From Diadophis punctatus similis (lineage: Eukaryota > Chordata > Lepidosauria > Squamata > Dipsadidae): a stretch of DNA of 64,000 nucleotides. The stretch lies in assembly GCA_023053685.1 (NCBI GenBank), contig JALIGW010000005.1, positions 30,532,480 to 30,596,479 on the forward strand, given 5' to 3'. This document shows positions 10,227 to 23,170 of the stretch, piece after piece. The translations under genes and the position numbers were made by a program. Under the pieces are notes generated by a model. That model had not been told where the DNA came from and searched no databases. It saw only the letters and a program-made list of their open reading frames with translations. Each line of letters opens with the position of its first letter. Within the stretch, counting starts at the first letter, position 1.

Positions 10227-11875
10227 CATAAGGCCCATTTCATTTGATGCCATTTGATGAATAAATCTACAACTGTGTCCTACAGATTCTTACTGAAAAT
10301 GTGAGCTTTCATGTGTGAAGCTCTTTCATTACCTTATTTTGAAAGACTCCCGTTTTCAAGTTATTGGAGTGTGCCAAGAATGTACAGTGAGGCCAAGAGG
10401 TTTTCTTGTAGAACATTCTCTTTCATGAACCCATATTTGATCTCACTGATGTGTTCTTCCCTGGATTTTATGTGTGCCATAAGGAAAGAATAGGGGATAT
10501 AGACATTTAGTAACAGTGTCCTTTTTCAGTTTCTGATTCAACTGGAGTCTAGTCAGTACGCATGAGGAAGAAATGTTACCGTATCCCCATAAATTAAGGA
10601 AAGTGCAGTAAGAAAAAGAAAAACTTATCCTTGTAGGATAACTTATCCTTGTAGGCTTGTATCCCCTTATACAGATTTTATTCCATGCTTCTCCATTTTC
10701 TGGGGAAGTTGATGGACATTGTCATCCTATGCAATGAGAGACATCCCTTCTCACAAAACCAACATTGCCTTGCAAGATTTAAACCCAGTTTATGAATTAT
10801 CTGAGCTTTTAGGATCTCTTATGAGTATGGAAGTGTGTTGGCTTGTTCAAGTATCATATTAGAGATTTGGTGTGAGAGACATCCCTTCTCACAAAACCAA
10901 CATTGCCTTGCAAGATTTAAACCCAGTTTATGAATTATCTGAGCTTTTAGGATCTCTTATGAGTATGGAAGTGTGTTGGCTTGTTCAAGTATCATATTAG
11001 AGATTTGGTGTGAGTTGTAGAAATGTCTGCTTGCTCCTGTAAATACCAGTAACTTCGGGAAGAATAAAGATGTATCAACCAAGGAAGACTTCTCATTCTG
11101 AATCAGATGATGGAGTGATCTGATTCACTGTTGTCAACACTGATTGGCCACAGTTGTCTTCAGTTGAATCTAGGTCCTTTTCCATGAGAATCATGTGCTG
11201 TCTCCTTGACTTACAGCTTTGTTTACAAATAGAGTTCTGTGGGATTTTATATAGTGTCACAGTTCTGGAGGTTAGGCAATTCCTTTGGCAGTTGCTTAAT
11301 ATATGAGAGTTGGTTCCATATATTTTGCCCGATATATTGGTGGTAGCTCTAGAATAACTTGTGTCCAGAACAAAAAGCTTCTCTATTTACTTCCCATGGC
11401 CTCTCCAAACTTTTTTTCCTCTTTTTGGTCTTGACATGCTATGTGACTTTTTTGGTCGCTGGATGCCTCTGGCAAAATCACATTCTTCCTTGCCCATCTA
11501 CCCTTGTTTTGACGAACCCTTCCCATGTACCTCATTTTGAGCTTTCAAAGGAAAGATGAGACATAAAAAAATAATTCCCTTTGCTCTATCATATCTGCAG
11601 AGATACAGTTTATTAAAACCTGCTGCTTTTTTGGGGGGGATCGATTTAAGGAATATTATTTTATTTTATTGCCAATCTCCAAACTCAAAAATGAAACAAA
11701 TATCCAAGCATTTCTTGTTTTTGTTTATAATTGTTCATACAGTAAGAATTGTTTTTGAGCTATATCTGAAAAAGAAATATAAAGGATTTAATATAAAATA
11801 GCATTTTCCATTTGCTTAAGTCTCCTATTGTTCTTTTGATGAAGGTCATGAAAATCCAAATCCAGGTGACGGCAT
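10227..11875. other. Intronic sequence with one tandem duplication
   Basis: Apart from the 138-bp duplication listed separately, only AT-rich sequence was seen. Open frames are short and without recognisable domains. Confidence 0.6.
10736..11016. repeat. Exact tandem duplication, 138-bp period, two copies
   Basis: The block beginning ACATCCCTTCTCACAAAACC at 10741 recurs without a mismatch at 10879, and both copies run through AGAGATTTGGTGTGAG. Reading base by base I found no difference over the full 138 bp. Confidence 0.95.
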
Positions 11876-12376
11876 TGATAACAATAGTAATAGCACTTAG
11901 ACTTATATACTGCTTTACAGTGCTTTACAGCCCTCTATAAGCGGTTTACAGAGCCAGCATATTGCCCCCAACAATTCGGGTCCTCATTTTACCCACCTCG
12001 GAAGCAGGGGTGGGTTCTGGTTTTCTTCATTGCCGGTTCGCTCCTTGACGCGCCACGTGCCCATGCACAGTGCTAAAAAACTGGCTTCTGTGCATGCACA
12101 GAAGCAAAAAACAAGATGGCGGTGCCTACAGCACCGCCAAGAGAACCAGTTCGGGGGCGTGGCAGGCCTGGATCACTCCTGGTTCCAACGACCCAGGCCG
12201 CTAAGTTACTACCGGTTCCATAGAACTGGTCCAAACTGGGAGGAACCCACCTCTGCTCAGAAGGCTGGAAGGCTGAGTCCACCTTGAGCCTGGTGAGATT
12301 TGAACTGCCAAATTGCAGGCAGTCAGCAGAAGTAGCCTGCAGTACTGCACTCTAACCACTGCACCATCGTGGCTCA
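11876..12376 (-). mobile_element. Sauria-type SINE, interrupted by a hAT element
   Basis: The minus strand reads as a tRNA-derived SINE. The tail (AGTGCTATTACTATTG-like) is at 11880. The body has TAAACCGCTTATAGAGGGC and a GGACCCGAATTGTTGGGGGC-like block. The box B-like GGTTCAAATC equivalent is at about 12297, and the box A end GTGGTTAGAGTGCAG at about 12350-12365. The body is split at 12005 by the hAT insert. It is a reptile lineage marker. Confidence 0.88.
12005..12255. mobile_element. Short hAT-type element with 8-bp target duplication
   Basis: The ends are CAGGGGTGGGTTC and GAACCCACCTCTG, an inverted repeat of hAT type. The flanks are CTCGGAAG (11997-12004) and CTCAGAAG (12256-12263), an 8-bp target duplication with one mismatch. 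There is no transposase. The same family is at 21903 and shares ACCGGTTC-like subterminal sequence. Confidence 0.9.
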
Positions 12377-14587
12377 CGGTGTTCTCATGGAGTTCTTTCA
12401 GAGGGAAAAGAAAAGACAGGCAAGAAGGCCACAAGTGTAATCCCTAGGAATTTCACATCTTCATTTTCTCACACAGTTTGGGATCAAGCTTTTAGGAAGT
12501 ACACAAAACAGTTTTTTTGTGAAACTGTTCGGAAAATTTTACATTTTGCTTCGTAACCTAGAAGTTCTTAAAACCAAAATTGCTGAAAATGTAAGCATTC
12601 AGCTCTGCAAATACGAAGTAATTTGGCCAGCTTAAGTTATTTTCTGAGTTTATCATAAACCTTATAGCTTTGCTGATTGTAACTCAGTTGAGCTATCTTA
12701 AACCCAATTAAGTCTTCTTGTAGACAATGGCACTGTTTTGGATAAGTTAAATGACCACTATACAAAATGTTAAATGGCATTACTGGCTCATTGCACTTTC
12801 CCTTTTCAAGGAAACACGGCAATCTAAAAGAGCAGTATCCTTCATACCAGTGGTTAGTATCTGGGTGTATCTTGAGATAAACAGTTTAGCTAATTTCAAA
12901 CTCTAATTGGTTTACATGCTCAAGCGATTAAACAAAGGCCACAGAAGCAAGCCGAAAGCAAGATAAAGAGACCCCAGTTAATTAGATTCTGTTTTTTTCA
13001 TTGTAGAGCACTTTGATCATTATCTTTCTGATTCAGAGCTAAGTGAAATCCAGAATTTACTGCAAGCGCACAGTGACCTGTAAGGCTGCTCTAGGACAGT
13101 AATCTGAAAGTAGCTTCGTGATATTGAACAAGGATGCCTAACTTTATTTTGCGGAATTCTCATATCCATATAAAGAAAGAAGAAATCTGATTACTGTTTT
13201 CTGCATGATAGATAGGTTTTCCACGTAACATCCCAAAACTAAATCTTTAATATCTCCAGGTAGGGTTGGAGATAACTCCTGTCTTAGTAGGGTCATGATA
13301 TAAAAAAGTGTACTATGAGTTCCTCTAACTGAACTTCTCTGAGTTTGTCTATTGTTATATCCATTCATATGATGAACCAAGCATTTCATGCAACACTAAC
13401 AGTAATAATGTTCAGCTGTGTAGCTGTGGAAATGTAGGGAATCTGAGGAATGGACAGTATTGTCCATTTTGACTGATGTGTGTGTAAAACTAATAAATTT
13501 CTGTTAAAAAATGTTAACAAAAAAATTATGATTTGAAATTATGTATTTATGTTTATGTGCCATTTTTTAATTTTAGATTCCAGAATGCATCCATGCATTC
13601 TAAAACCTCTCAGTGGACTAACTTCTCAATCATGTTGCCAGTTGCTCTCCAGTAAGGCTTCTTTGTTTCATTGTTCAATAACACTCTGTGAATAATCCTA
13701 TCCAGTATCATTCTGCCATTTTTAATTGAGCAAATTAAATGTCAGTTTCTGCTTCCAAAATAGTCTATTGGGAATGCTGCTATTATGACAGCACTGCTCC
13801 ATGATTGTCAGAGCTATCCATTTTACTGCCAAGTTTTCTTCAAAAATTGGAAGATGGTACAAGCTTTTCTTTTTATAAAGCTGTGGTGGTAATATGTGTA
13901 TATCTTAGTAGTCATGTATTATAATAGAAATTATATTTTTCAAGTTGAAATAAATCATCTCAGTCAAGAGAGTTTGTCAGATTTTTATATCGTTCAGAAC
14001 TCACTTAAACTATTTCTAGATATATTGATGGCTTATCAAATTAGGTATTATGTTGTACATGAATGAAGTAATGTCAATTGTAATTACTCAAATAAAACTG
14101 CACACTAAATAAAATTATTTACTTCATGCTCAGAAAATATTCACTTCATTTTAGCTGAATGTAAAGAGCTCACAAATTGATTTCTAAGAGTGCCAACAAT
14201 ATACAAAGGAAATATGTACAATAAAAAGACTGAAAGTACTCTCAGATATCAAAATACTTGCATCCACTTGGATGCATAGATGCTGGCTCCTTCCTTCCTC
14301 CCTCCCTCCCTCCTTCAGCAGGGGTAGGGAAGAATTTTGGAAAGAATAGCTTTGAAAGATCTAGATTTTAGCTCATTAAAAAGTTCTTGAACCAATCTAA
14401 CATGGAATAAGAACAGCTAGAGTGGTACACATCATTGTTTAAAATTGAAACAGCCAGTGGATACTGTGATAAATTAAGGCCATATGAGAACTTCCCATAT
14501 CCCTAAAGCTTTGGTGATCTGAATGCAATTAGAGAGAAGCCTCATGGTCTATTCCTATCATTAAGTTCTCTGACTTGTTCTGCGCTC
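12377..14587. other. Intronic sequence, no gene recognised
   Basis: AT-rich sequence with a (TTCC)n run near 14288-14314. No repeat family or exon was recognised. Confidence 0.6.
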
Positions 14588-15175
14588 TACATGGGGCTAT
14601 CCTTGAAGAGTGTCCGGCGACTGTAATTGGTGCAAAATTACAACAGCTGCGCGAGCTGTGGTGGGTGTACCTAGATGCACCCACGTAACACCGATCCTCC
14701 GCCAGCTGCATTGGCTGCCCATTAGTCTCCGGATCCAATTTAAGGTGTTGGTCGTTACTTTTAAAGCCCTACATGGCTCAGGGCCAGGTTACCTTCGGGA
14801 CCGCATCCTGCCGCATACCTCCCTACGACCAGTCAGGGCCCACAGAGTCGGCCTCCTCCAGGTCCCATCGACCAAACAATGTTGGTTGGCGGGGCCGAGG
14901 GGGAGGGCCTTCTCTGTGGGAGCTCCCTCCCTGTGGAACCAGCTTCCCCCGGAGATCAGGACCATCCCCACCCTACTGGCCTTCCGGAAAGCAATAAAAA
15001 CTTGGCTCTTCCGGCAGGCGGGGTATGAGTGAAAGTTCTTTTTAAAATATTGATAGTATTTTAACATGTTTTTTTTTAATTGCTTTTATTGATTATATGT
15101 TTCTATACCTGTTGTTAGCCACCCAGAGTCCCCCGGGAGTTGGGCGGCATAGAAATTTTAATAAATAAAAAAGTT
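14588..15175 (+). mobile_element. L2-type LINE, 5'-truncated 3' end
   Basis: The plus strand begins inside ORF2. The frame 14610-15032 encodes ARAVVGVPRCTHVTPILRQL, LHWLPISLRIQFKVLVVTFK and ends LLAFRKAIKTWLFRQAG. The 3' UTR follows with GCCACCCAGAGTCCCCCGGG and GGGCGGCATAGAAATTTTAA, closing in (AATAAA)n-like repeats. This is the same family as 33770-35205 and little diverged from it. Confidence 0.88.
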
Positions 15176-15530
15176 TTAAAACCAATGTTCAGTTATTCAC
15201 CCTATATCATTTCACTCCGAATGGGGGGTGAATTCACAAAATATGCTAAAATATGTGGTTTGGCCCTCTTGAGTTAACAATTGACTGATTAGTTGCTGAA
15301 TGTTCCCAATCCTTTGCTTTCTCTTTCCACTGTAGTTTTTTATGATAGGAAACATTTTTTAAAAAATTGGCATATTTGTCACAGCATGGCCATTGTAGCA
15401 GCATTGCAGGGTCACTAAAGATTAATGTCTTAGAAGTACAGGCTAACTAAAGATTGTGAATTGGTACAGGATAGGTCACAGACCTCAGCTTTGAGCTTTG
15501 TTCTGAACTGGAATGCATACCTAATCAGTG

Positions 15531-15691
15531 AGGGGTCCTTGATACTCTCTGAGCTTGGTTGTTTTCTTACAGATGTTTCATTAAGGAAACTAAGTAACAT
15601 CAACAGTGCTAGTGATGACTAGCACTGATAATGTTGCCTAGTTTGGGTAATGCAAGAAAACAACCAAGCTCTCAGAGCACCAAGGAACCCC
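15531..15691. repeat. Imperfect palindrome of about 160 bp
   Basis: The left arm 15531-15613 (CTCTCTGAGCTTGGTTGTTT, then AACATCAACAGTGCTAGT) is the reverse complement, with scattered mismatches, of the right arm 15618-15691 (ACTAGCACTGATAATGTTGC and AACAACCAAGCTCTCAGAG). The spacer is only about 4 bp, around AGTGCTAGTGATGACTAGCA. Confidence 0.9.
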
Positions 15692-15924
15692 TAATTTCAA
15701 CCCTGAGCTACAAATATTCTCCTTTATTGACATAATCAATAATGACATAATCAAAGCTCCCACTTGAAATTATGGAAGAAAAGTTATTACAAACCAGTAC
15801 AGATCTTTCAACACTGGCATAATAAAAGCCACAACCCTCTCAGTTGATTAGCTTAGCTAACTAGTTTTGCTGCAAATTTCTAGATGCACATGATTAAGAA
15901 AAAGAAAGTAAACTGTTTTTTTGC

Positions 15925-16190
15925 AGTCAACCTATTCTCCAATCACCTGAAGGCAGGACAAGTAGCAATGGATGGAAACTAATCAAGAAGAGAACCAACC
16001 TAGAACTAAGAAGAAATTTCCTGACAATTAGAATAATTAATCAGTGGACTGGTTTACCTTCAAAAGTTATGGATACTCCAACAGGGGTTTTTAAGAAGAG
16101 ATCGGACAACCAATAGGTTTCCTACTTGAGCAGTGGGTTAGACTAGAAGAGCTCCAAGGTCCCTCCAGACTCTGTTGTTTTGTTATTGTC
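15925..16190 (+). mobile_element. CR1-type LINE 3' end
   Basis: Plus-strand sequence encodes the CR1 ORF2 C-terminus in broken form (NLELRRNFLT, INQWTGLPSKV, GVFKKRSDN). The typical CR1 end follows: GACTAGAAGAGCTCCAAGGT, CCCTCCAGACTCTGTT, then a short (TTGTTATT)-like terminal repeat. It is 5'-truncated. Confidence 0.85.
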
Positions 16191-19100
16191 TTTGGTTTTT
16201 GTTTTTTTTTAAACCACCCTTAATAGCGATTTGTAATATTCCATTCTGGGATGTAAGCAACACTTTCACAAGAGTTTAAAAATAAAAATAAAATCAAGAC
16301 CTTTCAAAATAATGTTTTAATTAAGGATGTGGATATTCATGTGGATATTTAAAGCTAGTGCAAGAAAGTAGAATATCCCAAACATGTTTAACATAGGATT
16401 ATTTCCTGTGGAATGATTTCCAGATGTTTTCTTGTGTCTCTGAAAAATGGTTTTAAAGTGTCTTGGGCTTTTCTATGGCAGCATCAGAAAATCGCAATTT
16501 TCATGCTTCATTAAATTATCCAGGTTCGTTATTTGCACTGTAGTTCTCAAAGCTATTTTGTTTCACTTAAAGGTCATTCCTATAAAAATATTTTTCCACA
16601 GCTGACTATAAATAATTTTAGGCTTGCTTCTGAGGTTAACCATTTCCCTTTAGACTCATTGCTGACATAATAGACTAATACCTGTCCTTGCCTTATTTAA
16701 TTTTAGTGCTCAGAACACATTTTTGCCGGACATAGAACTAAGTGATATGCCTAATGTGGTGAAGAAGAAATGTTCTATTGCTGTTCAACATCTATATAAC
16801 ACTTTCATATGAAGAACACACTGAAAGTCAACTGGTGATATCATTGGGAGAAAAGCAGGCTTCATTATTTATGGCTTTCTGTCCTGCTTTTAGTCCAGTG
16901 GGGAGTTACAAAACAAATATAAAATGGATGAAATAGATTAAAAATACAAAAAGCCAAATCAGAAAGCCAAATGTGCAACAGGTGAGATAACAAAAATAAA
17001 ATAACTTTGAGTTCATTAGCAAGACATGGCAGTGACTAAGTAGAGAAACGTGCAGATGCTGATTATATCATTCTTGAGTTTCAAAAGCATAGATAGTAAC
17101 ATCTCCCTTCACCTGACATCTTAAGAAGGCATTAATCTTCTTAAGAAGGTTTTACATTTTCAATTGTTTCAAGCATTCTAGTACTAAGCCAACATTGATT
17201 GGCCTTTTTTCTTCATAAATATTTACGTCATGAGGCTAATAACTTAGTATTTTGAGAAGCTGGAAAAGTATATTAGCGTTTGGATTTAAGACTTATTTGT
17301 TTATGACTTATTTGTTTTTGAAAAAGGCGGTTGTATCTATTCATCAAAACATGACATAATATGTTTTTGGGACAGAGCTTTTATCATATTTTGTACTTAT
17401 TTAGATTCAGAAATCTGCTGAATATTTCATTTCGACATATATAACTACTTTTCCCTTTCACTGTTTTTGTCTCTTTTCATTTTGCACTTTTGTATTTTAT
17501 GCGGGGGGGGTTGTTTCCTTTTTTCAACCATGTTAACATAAAATATTTAAATTTAAAAATAAATCAAATTTTAAAAATTGAAATTAAAGAAAATCATAAA
17601 GAGATATGCAAATCCTTTCAAAGAGGGATTTCAAGTGTGTACATAAAATACTTCTAATGAATCATCAAAGTAGCCACTGTAGTAAAGAGGCTACACATGT
17701 TGTGTGCAGAAATGGGAGTTGTTTCCAAACATTTCTATGTGTGTAGAAGAAGATATGCCTGCTTCAATAATTCAAAAATGCTCGCCCAAATGTATACTCG
17801 CCCAAATGTTCCAGAACACTTTTTCCAAAGCATTTTTCATTTTAGAAGGTGGTACTAGGAAATGAACTTTAGAAGATTAAACATAATAAGTCTGTTTGCA
17901 TTTTTTCTTCCTCCAATACCACTTTTCCCCCCAAATTGTATTGCTGACAAATCCATGTTTAAAATCAAAATATTCCAACTTGTGAAATCAGTATGAAAAT
18001 ATTTCCTACTATATGTTTTCTTTGTCAAAAGTAAGCACTAGTACTTACAGTTGAAAAAGTACATATTGGGCCACATAGATCGGTTGTATAAATTCAAAAC
18101 TACAATCATGGTCTCACTTTGTAGGGAATTGGGCAGAAATTGGGAATTGAATTCAGTTATTTCTGAATACATATTCAGATGATTGCATTGCAAATACATA
18201 TTCATTCTGGCTATATCTGAATCACTCAACAAAATTGTAACATTTATCCTTCTTAAAATATGTTTCATTTTATTGGCTTTTCAAGTATAATCTCTCCCGC
18301 CAAAAATATTTGAATTAAAAAATATATGGGCAGAGATCAGAACAGTAGCAATAATTGACTTGCTGAAACTGAAGCACGTTTCTTTGTGTGCCATAAATCA
18401 GCTCAGGGCTTCACAGAAACATTTTGTCCTTGTGGTACACAGCAATGTAGTTGTTTAGTATGTGCTAGAGGCAGCAAGTAGCCAGAACTATATTCTAATG
18501 CATTTTTCCTACTAGTTCTCATTCAGTTTGATTACTTCTGTTTAAGGGGAAGAAAGAATTGTGGAGAAATTTTAATCAGTAGAGTGTTCACTTCACTTTT
18601 GTGTTCCTGTTCTATTCTAAAGACTCTCTGGGAAAGATGGGAGGTATACGAACAAAGAAAGAAATGAGTGGATGGAGTCAAGAGCATATGTCACTTCTCA
18701 CTAAGTAACTAGGCAAAAGAGTAATTCATATCAGTCCAAAACTCAACTGTTAAAAGTATGTCTGAATCCAAGGAAGAAAGAATGAAATAATGGCCAAGGG
18801 GAAGCAATGTTCATATAATCAGTACAAAGCAAAAGTGAAGATTTTAGATGCAGGGAACAAGAGTCACAAATAATATAACTTCGTTGATGCTCCTCAGAGC
18901 TCAGCCCCTCATGGACTCATCTAGCATTCATAGTATTCCTCTTCATGGTAACTTGTGAGAGTAATAAGTGAGATTCTCTTACCAAGAACCCTAGCCTTTA
19001 AACATAGCATCAGGTCATTGCTCTTCTATCTGCAGCATTGCTATTATTCAGAAAGCTGGGATTTGAGAGTATGTGGAAGAGACAAAGATCTTTTTAGGGC

Positions 19101-21680
19101 CTGTTCAGAATAATTAGGTAGCAGTTGTTATATGGAATCCATTTCTATTTTTTTTATCAATGAGGTCATTGGAAAATACCTTCCATTGGGCTTATTTAGT
19201 AGTAGTAGTAGCACTTCTTCTGTAGCACTGCTACTTCAAAACTTGAAGAATTTCTATTCCTTGGCAGATTTCTGAGGAAACTTCCTATTTCTCAGGCCAT
19301 GAATTGGATGGAGAATTTCAAAAAGCCATTTGTGCCAGCTGTCTTTGAAATAAGTTTTTACATTTCTAGTTCATTCCTAGAATACGTAAAAATTTCTTCT
19401 GGTGACATTTATGAGATTTCTTTGTAGTTGTAGGATCAATGGTGATAAGGTTTTTTGGTTAGCCATCTCTCCACCGTTTTCTAGCTTGTCTGGTCATTCT
19501 TTGTCATCAGAAAAAGCAGACCACTAAGTATTTAAATCAAAACTTGATCATTGCCATTGATAAGAAATCCAGTATAATAAATAATGAAACATTAAATATG
19601 AAAGCAGGGTTGCTAAAGATTGTTAGTGATGTTTTGATATTGAGAATTATCTAGTTAACAAGATGATTAAATGAACCTTCAGAGTTTATTATTTCTCTAC
19701 ATCATATTTTACTATTACCATTTTTATTCAGTGGGTTTATGCTCAAAGTTTGAAATTGTCCGTCTTCACACATTATTCTTCTTTCTTTTTGATTTTAATA
19801 AATTGTTCCCTTATGTAAAAGCTCTCTTGATAAGTTGTGCCTGGATGCCAGAACTGATTTCATTATTTATTGTAGTCAGCCCAAGGATTGATGTGACAGC
19901 TTTGTTATTTATGTAGTTGAATCCAAAATGAGAAATGTGGAAGTCAATTACAAGCATCTCTCATAATTCCAAAGAAGAAATCTTTTTAATTTTCCCTTTT
20001 TGTTTAGACATTTCTCTCCGTATTATATCGGAAACTTCTTTATTGTAAACATATAATATAAAATCTAGTTCAAGAAAAAAATGCCTGCTTCTCTGGTCTC
20101 TCATAAAGAAGATACATTCTATATATGAAGAACTATGTGGCTGAAAGTTATTACAGACATCAGTTGGATTGGGGGCGGGAGTTACAGGAAACTTTTGAAA
20201 ATTTGGAGTTAAATTAGGAAATGGGACAAAATGTCTTAATCATTGAACTTTTAATAGTATATTGTGTTTGTCTTAATAAATTGTAATTAATCCTACTTTA
20301 TATTGCTTGAAGTAAATCGCCCTTAAACCATGGGTTATGAAACTAGCTTGTAATAACAAACCACTGTTAGGATTTTAGATCACTTACTAATGGGAGTTGT
20401 TAGCTCTTAAATAATGGATGGTCAGCCTCTGATTGCTCTTCCTATAGCTCCCATTATACACAGAGAGTTCTGTTCATTTTAATTTAGTACTTAATAAATT
20501 TTCTCTAGAGTTGATGACCAGAAAGTTCCTTTACCTGGGGATGGCAATGTAGAAATAACACTCTTCAGCAAGATTTTTGGAATGGTGAGAAAATCAGCCA
20601 TATGATTCTGCTGTGGGTGGCTGCTTCCTATTAGCATTTACTGACATACAATATCAGTAAAATGTGACAGACTTTGTGGCTTCCAGAAGAACCACGATTG
20701 CCTCGTTCTTTTTTTACTGGTTTTGCATGTATTTTGTTGTACAGTATTTTATTTTCACCATTCTGTTAAAGAATTTTTATGCTTCTTTTCATTCCAACCC
20801 CTCCTGTTTCCTCACAGACATAACCCCTCACATCCCTGCATAGTATTATACAAAATCCAGTAAGGGTAAAACTCTTATATGAAGGATCAAACTCCTTCTC
20901 TCCCTGCTTATTAAAATCTAATTTTGACCCAATCCTCATTTAAATAGTCACTTTCCAGACAGATTCCCTTTAAAACCTTTAGAAGGTTTTTCTCATTCAT
21001 GGGCCTGATACCCAGAAATATCTCTCCATCCCCATTATAGCAAGAAAAATCTGTAACCATACAGATGGGGCTCGGTAATACTGACAATTGTGATTCAAAA
21101 CATTTGGAGAGTCATCTGTTTCTCTACCTTGACCTAGAATATAATTTTTCCTGCATTTTTGCTTGTTTACAATTATACTTATAACTGTTGTAAGTTCAAC
21201 ATGTTTCTGTATTCAGTTGAATCACCTGAGAGTGAACAAGGTCTGTGTCAACAGAGTCAAAAAGAAAAATAGAAACTAGGTTATAATGTGCTGAACACAG
21301 AGCCCTTGATCCTTTGCAAATACGTAGTATGCACTTTACAAGGAGCATGTACTGAATTTCTCATAGTTCAATTAAACGATCATTAAAAAGGCTGTAGTGA
21401 TAATTGCTTCAGATCATTTCCAAACATCAATGGTTTTTTCAACTATTTCAAATAAAAAGAGAGGTAAAGGTCTCAATTATTTGGCTTACACATTTCCATG
21501 AATACTGAAGTGTATACAAAAATATAATCAGTATTGCTTATTTTCAAAATGAGGGCCACAGACATTTTAAATTCCTCTATGGAATTTGGGGAAATATTGG
21601 GTTCCTGAAATCTGAGAAGTTACGAGCATATCCTTTATGTGTTTTTTGATGTAGCTAAATATTAACAAGCAGAATAAATA
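16191..21680. other. Intronic sequence, 5.5 kb without a recognised feature
   Basis: This is the cleanest non-repetitive stretch of the window: AT-rich, with short homopolymers (a G run near 17502) and no frame with a family motif. I see nothing that identifies an exon, RNA gene or recent transposon. Confidence 0.55.
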
Positions 21681-22381
21681 TCATGTTTCCCCAAAAACAC
21701 AACCTACCCCGAAAGTAAGTCCTAGCTTGATTTTTACACAGGCACTCAATATAAGCTCTACCCCCAAAATAAGCCCTAAATTAAGACCCCACCCACTCCA
21801 GGGTGCACAGGTAACAATTAACAATTAAGCTAGGGTGGGGATGGGGGGCCTGGAGCTGCCCTACTACGTACCTTCAAACAGTTGCAGCCAGGCATTGCAC
21901 ACCAGTGGTGGGTTGCTACCGGTTCACACCGGTTCAGCGAACAGGTGGCGGTGGCAGGAGGCTCCGCCCACCCACCTGGACATCATCAAAAACGCTCTGC
22001 GCATGTGCATAAGCATTGCGCATGTGCACTCTCCCGTTCCCGAACCAGTAACAAAGGTAAGTGGAACCCACTACTGTTGCACACCCCAACACCTGCTTTG
22101 CTGGCCCATTTCTTCTGCAGCTGGCAAGGCCAATAAAACTTTCCTGAAGGCCTCTGCAGCCAATGACAATCCGGAGCTCTGTTATCGGCTACAGAGGCAT
22201 TCAGGAAAGTCTTGCCAGCCGTAGAAGTAGTTCCTGAAAGCCTCTGACAGAGAAAAGGAGATCAAGGGCAACGCGCGCAAGTGAGATGAGTCAGTGGATG
22301 ACATCCCCCCCAGAATAAGACCTGGTGCCTTTTTTGGTGGCAAAAAATATAAGACAGGGTCTTATTTTCAGAGAAACATGG
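21681..22381. mobile_element. TA-flanked inverted-repeat DNA element, host of a nested hAT
   Basis: The left end TCATGTTTCCCC at 21681 and the right end GAGAAACATGG (to 22381) are inverted, both beside TA. Subterminal AAGTCCTAGC / AAGACCTGG and AAGACAGGGTCTTATTTTC continue the complementarity. There is no transposase. End sequence and 'ATAAGAC' motif resemble the CCGTATTTTTC family at 4574, so the two may be related; that is inference. Confidence 0.75.
21903..22076. mobile_element. 174-bp hAT-type element with perfect 8-bp duplication
   Basis: The ends CAGTGGTGGGTTGC and GGAACCCACTACTG are inverted. The duplication TTGCACAC is identical on both sides (21895-21902 and 22077-22084). It sits inside the 21681-22381 element. 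Internal ACCGGTTC repeats match the copy at 12005. Confidence 0.93.
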
Positions 22382-22499
22382 TAGTTCATTTTTCTCAGTT
22401 TTTGTGTTTTCTCCAAAGTACTGTTATTTACATTAGAAGGATATTTCCATGATTTTCAATTTGAAAGTTGCTTCATCCCCTTCCCCTTTAACCTTAGAC

Positions 22500-22628
22500 C
22501 AGGACTGTCAAACATGTGGGCCGCAAGCCGGGTGCGTCACGTGCTGACCATGCCCGGTTTAGCAAAGGGAAAAAAAGTCACGATATGTCATGTGATGCAG
22601 CCATGACGATGTGAGTTTGACACCCCTG
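22500..22628. mobile_element. Short hAT-type element, CAGGGGTGTCAAAC family
   Basis: The ends are CAGGACTGTCAAAC and GTTTGACACCCCTG. Flanks CCTTAGAC and CCTAGACC resemble each other with a one-base shift, so the 8-bp duplication is blurred. About 129 bp, no coding capacity. Three further copies: 29145, 41371 and 59260. Confidence 0.8.
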
Positions 22629-23170
22629 CCTAGACCCTTTTCTGGTCAGGAAATTCTCTTTCGCTTCTTGAATTTGTTTGCTGAGCCAGCTAGCCTTCTC
22701 TAAAAGGTATCTCTAAATACAATATGTATATTGGTAAATACCTCTTTGAGATCAAACTGAATAGATTTAATAAAACAGAAATTTGAAAGCCTCTGCTTTT
22801 ATATGACATGGTATTATTGCTGCATTTTCGTTAAAGAATGGTTAGGAGGAAACCCAAAGCCAGAGCTAATCTTGCTGCTTATTCACCTTAATCCAACAGT
22901 CTTTCCAAAGTGAACTCCCATTCAGCTATTTTTTCTTAGTCAGGAAAAATAATTTAACTCTTTAGTAACAGTCACCCATTGCAATATTACTGGGATAATT
23001 TTGCTTGCATATTTCTGTGTCTTCTGCTTTTTTTTTGTTTTAGATTGATGTTTTCTGTCCATTTTGAGATGATTAGAAAATAGGGTGGTACTTGTAATTG
23101 TTAATACTTTTAAACAATAAAAAACACTTTATGACAAAACATAACATGTTAATTCAAGATTCTCCTATAC

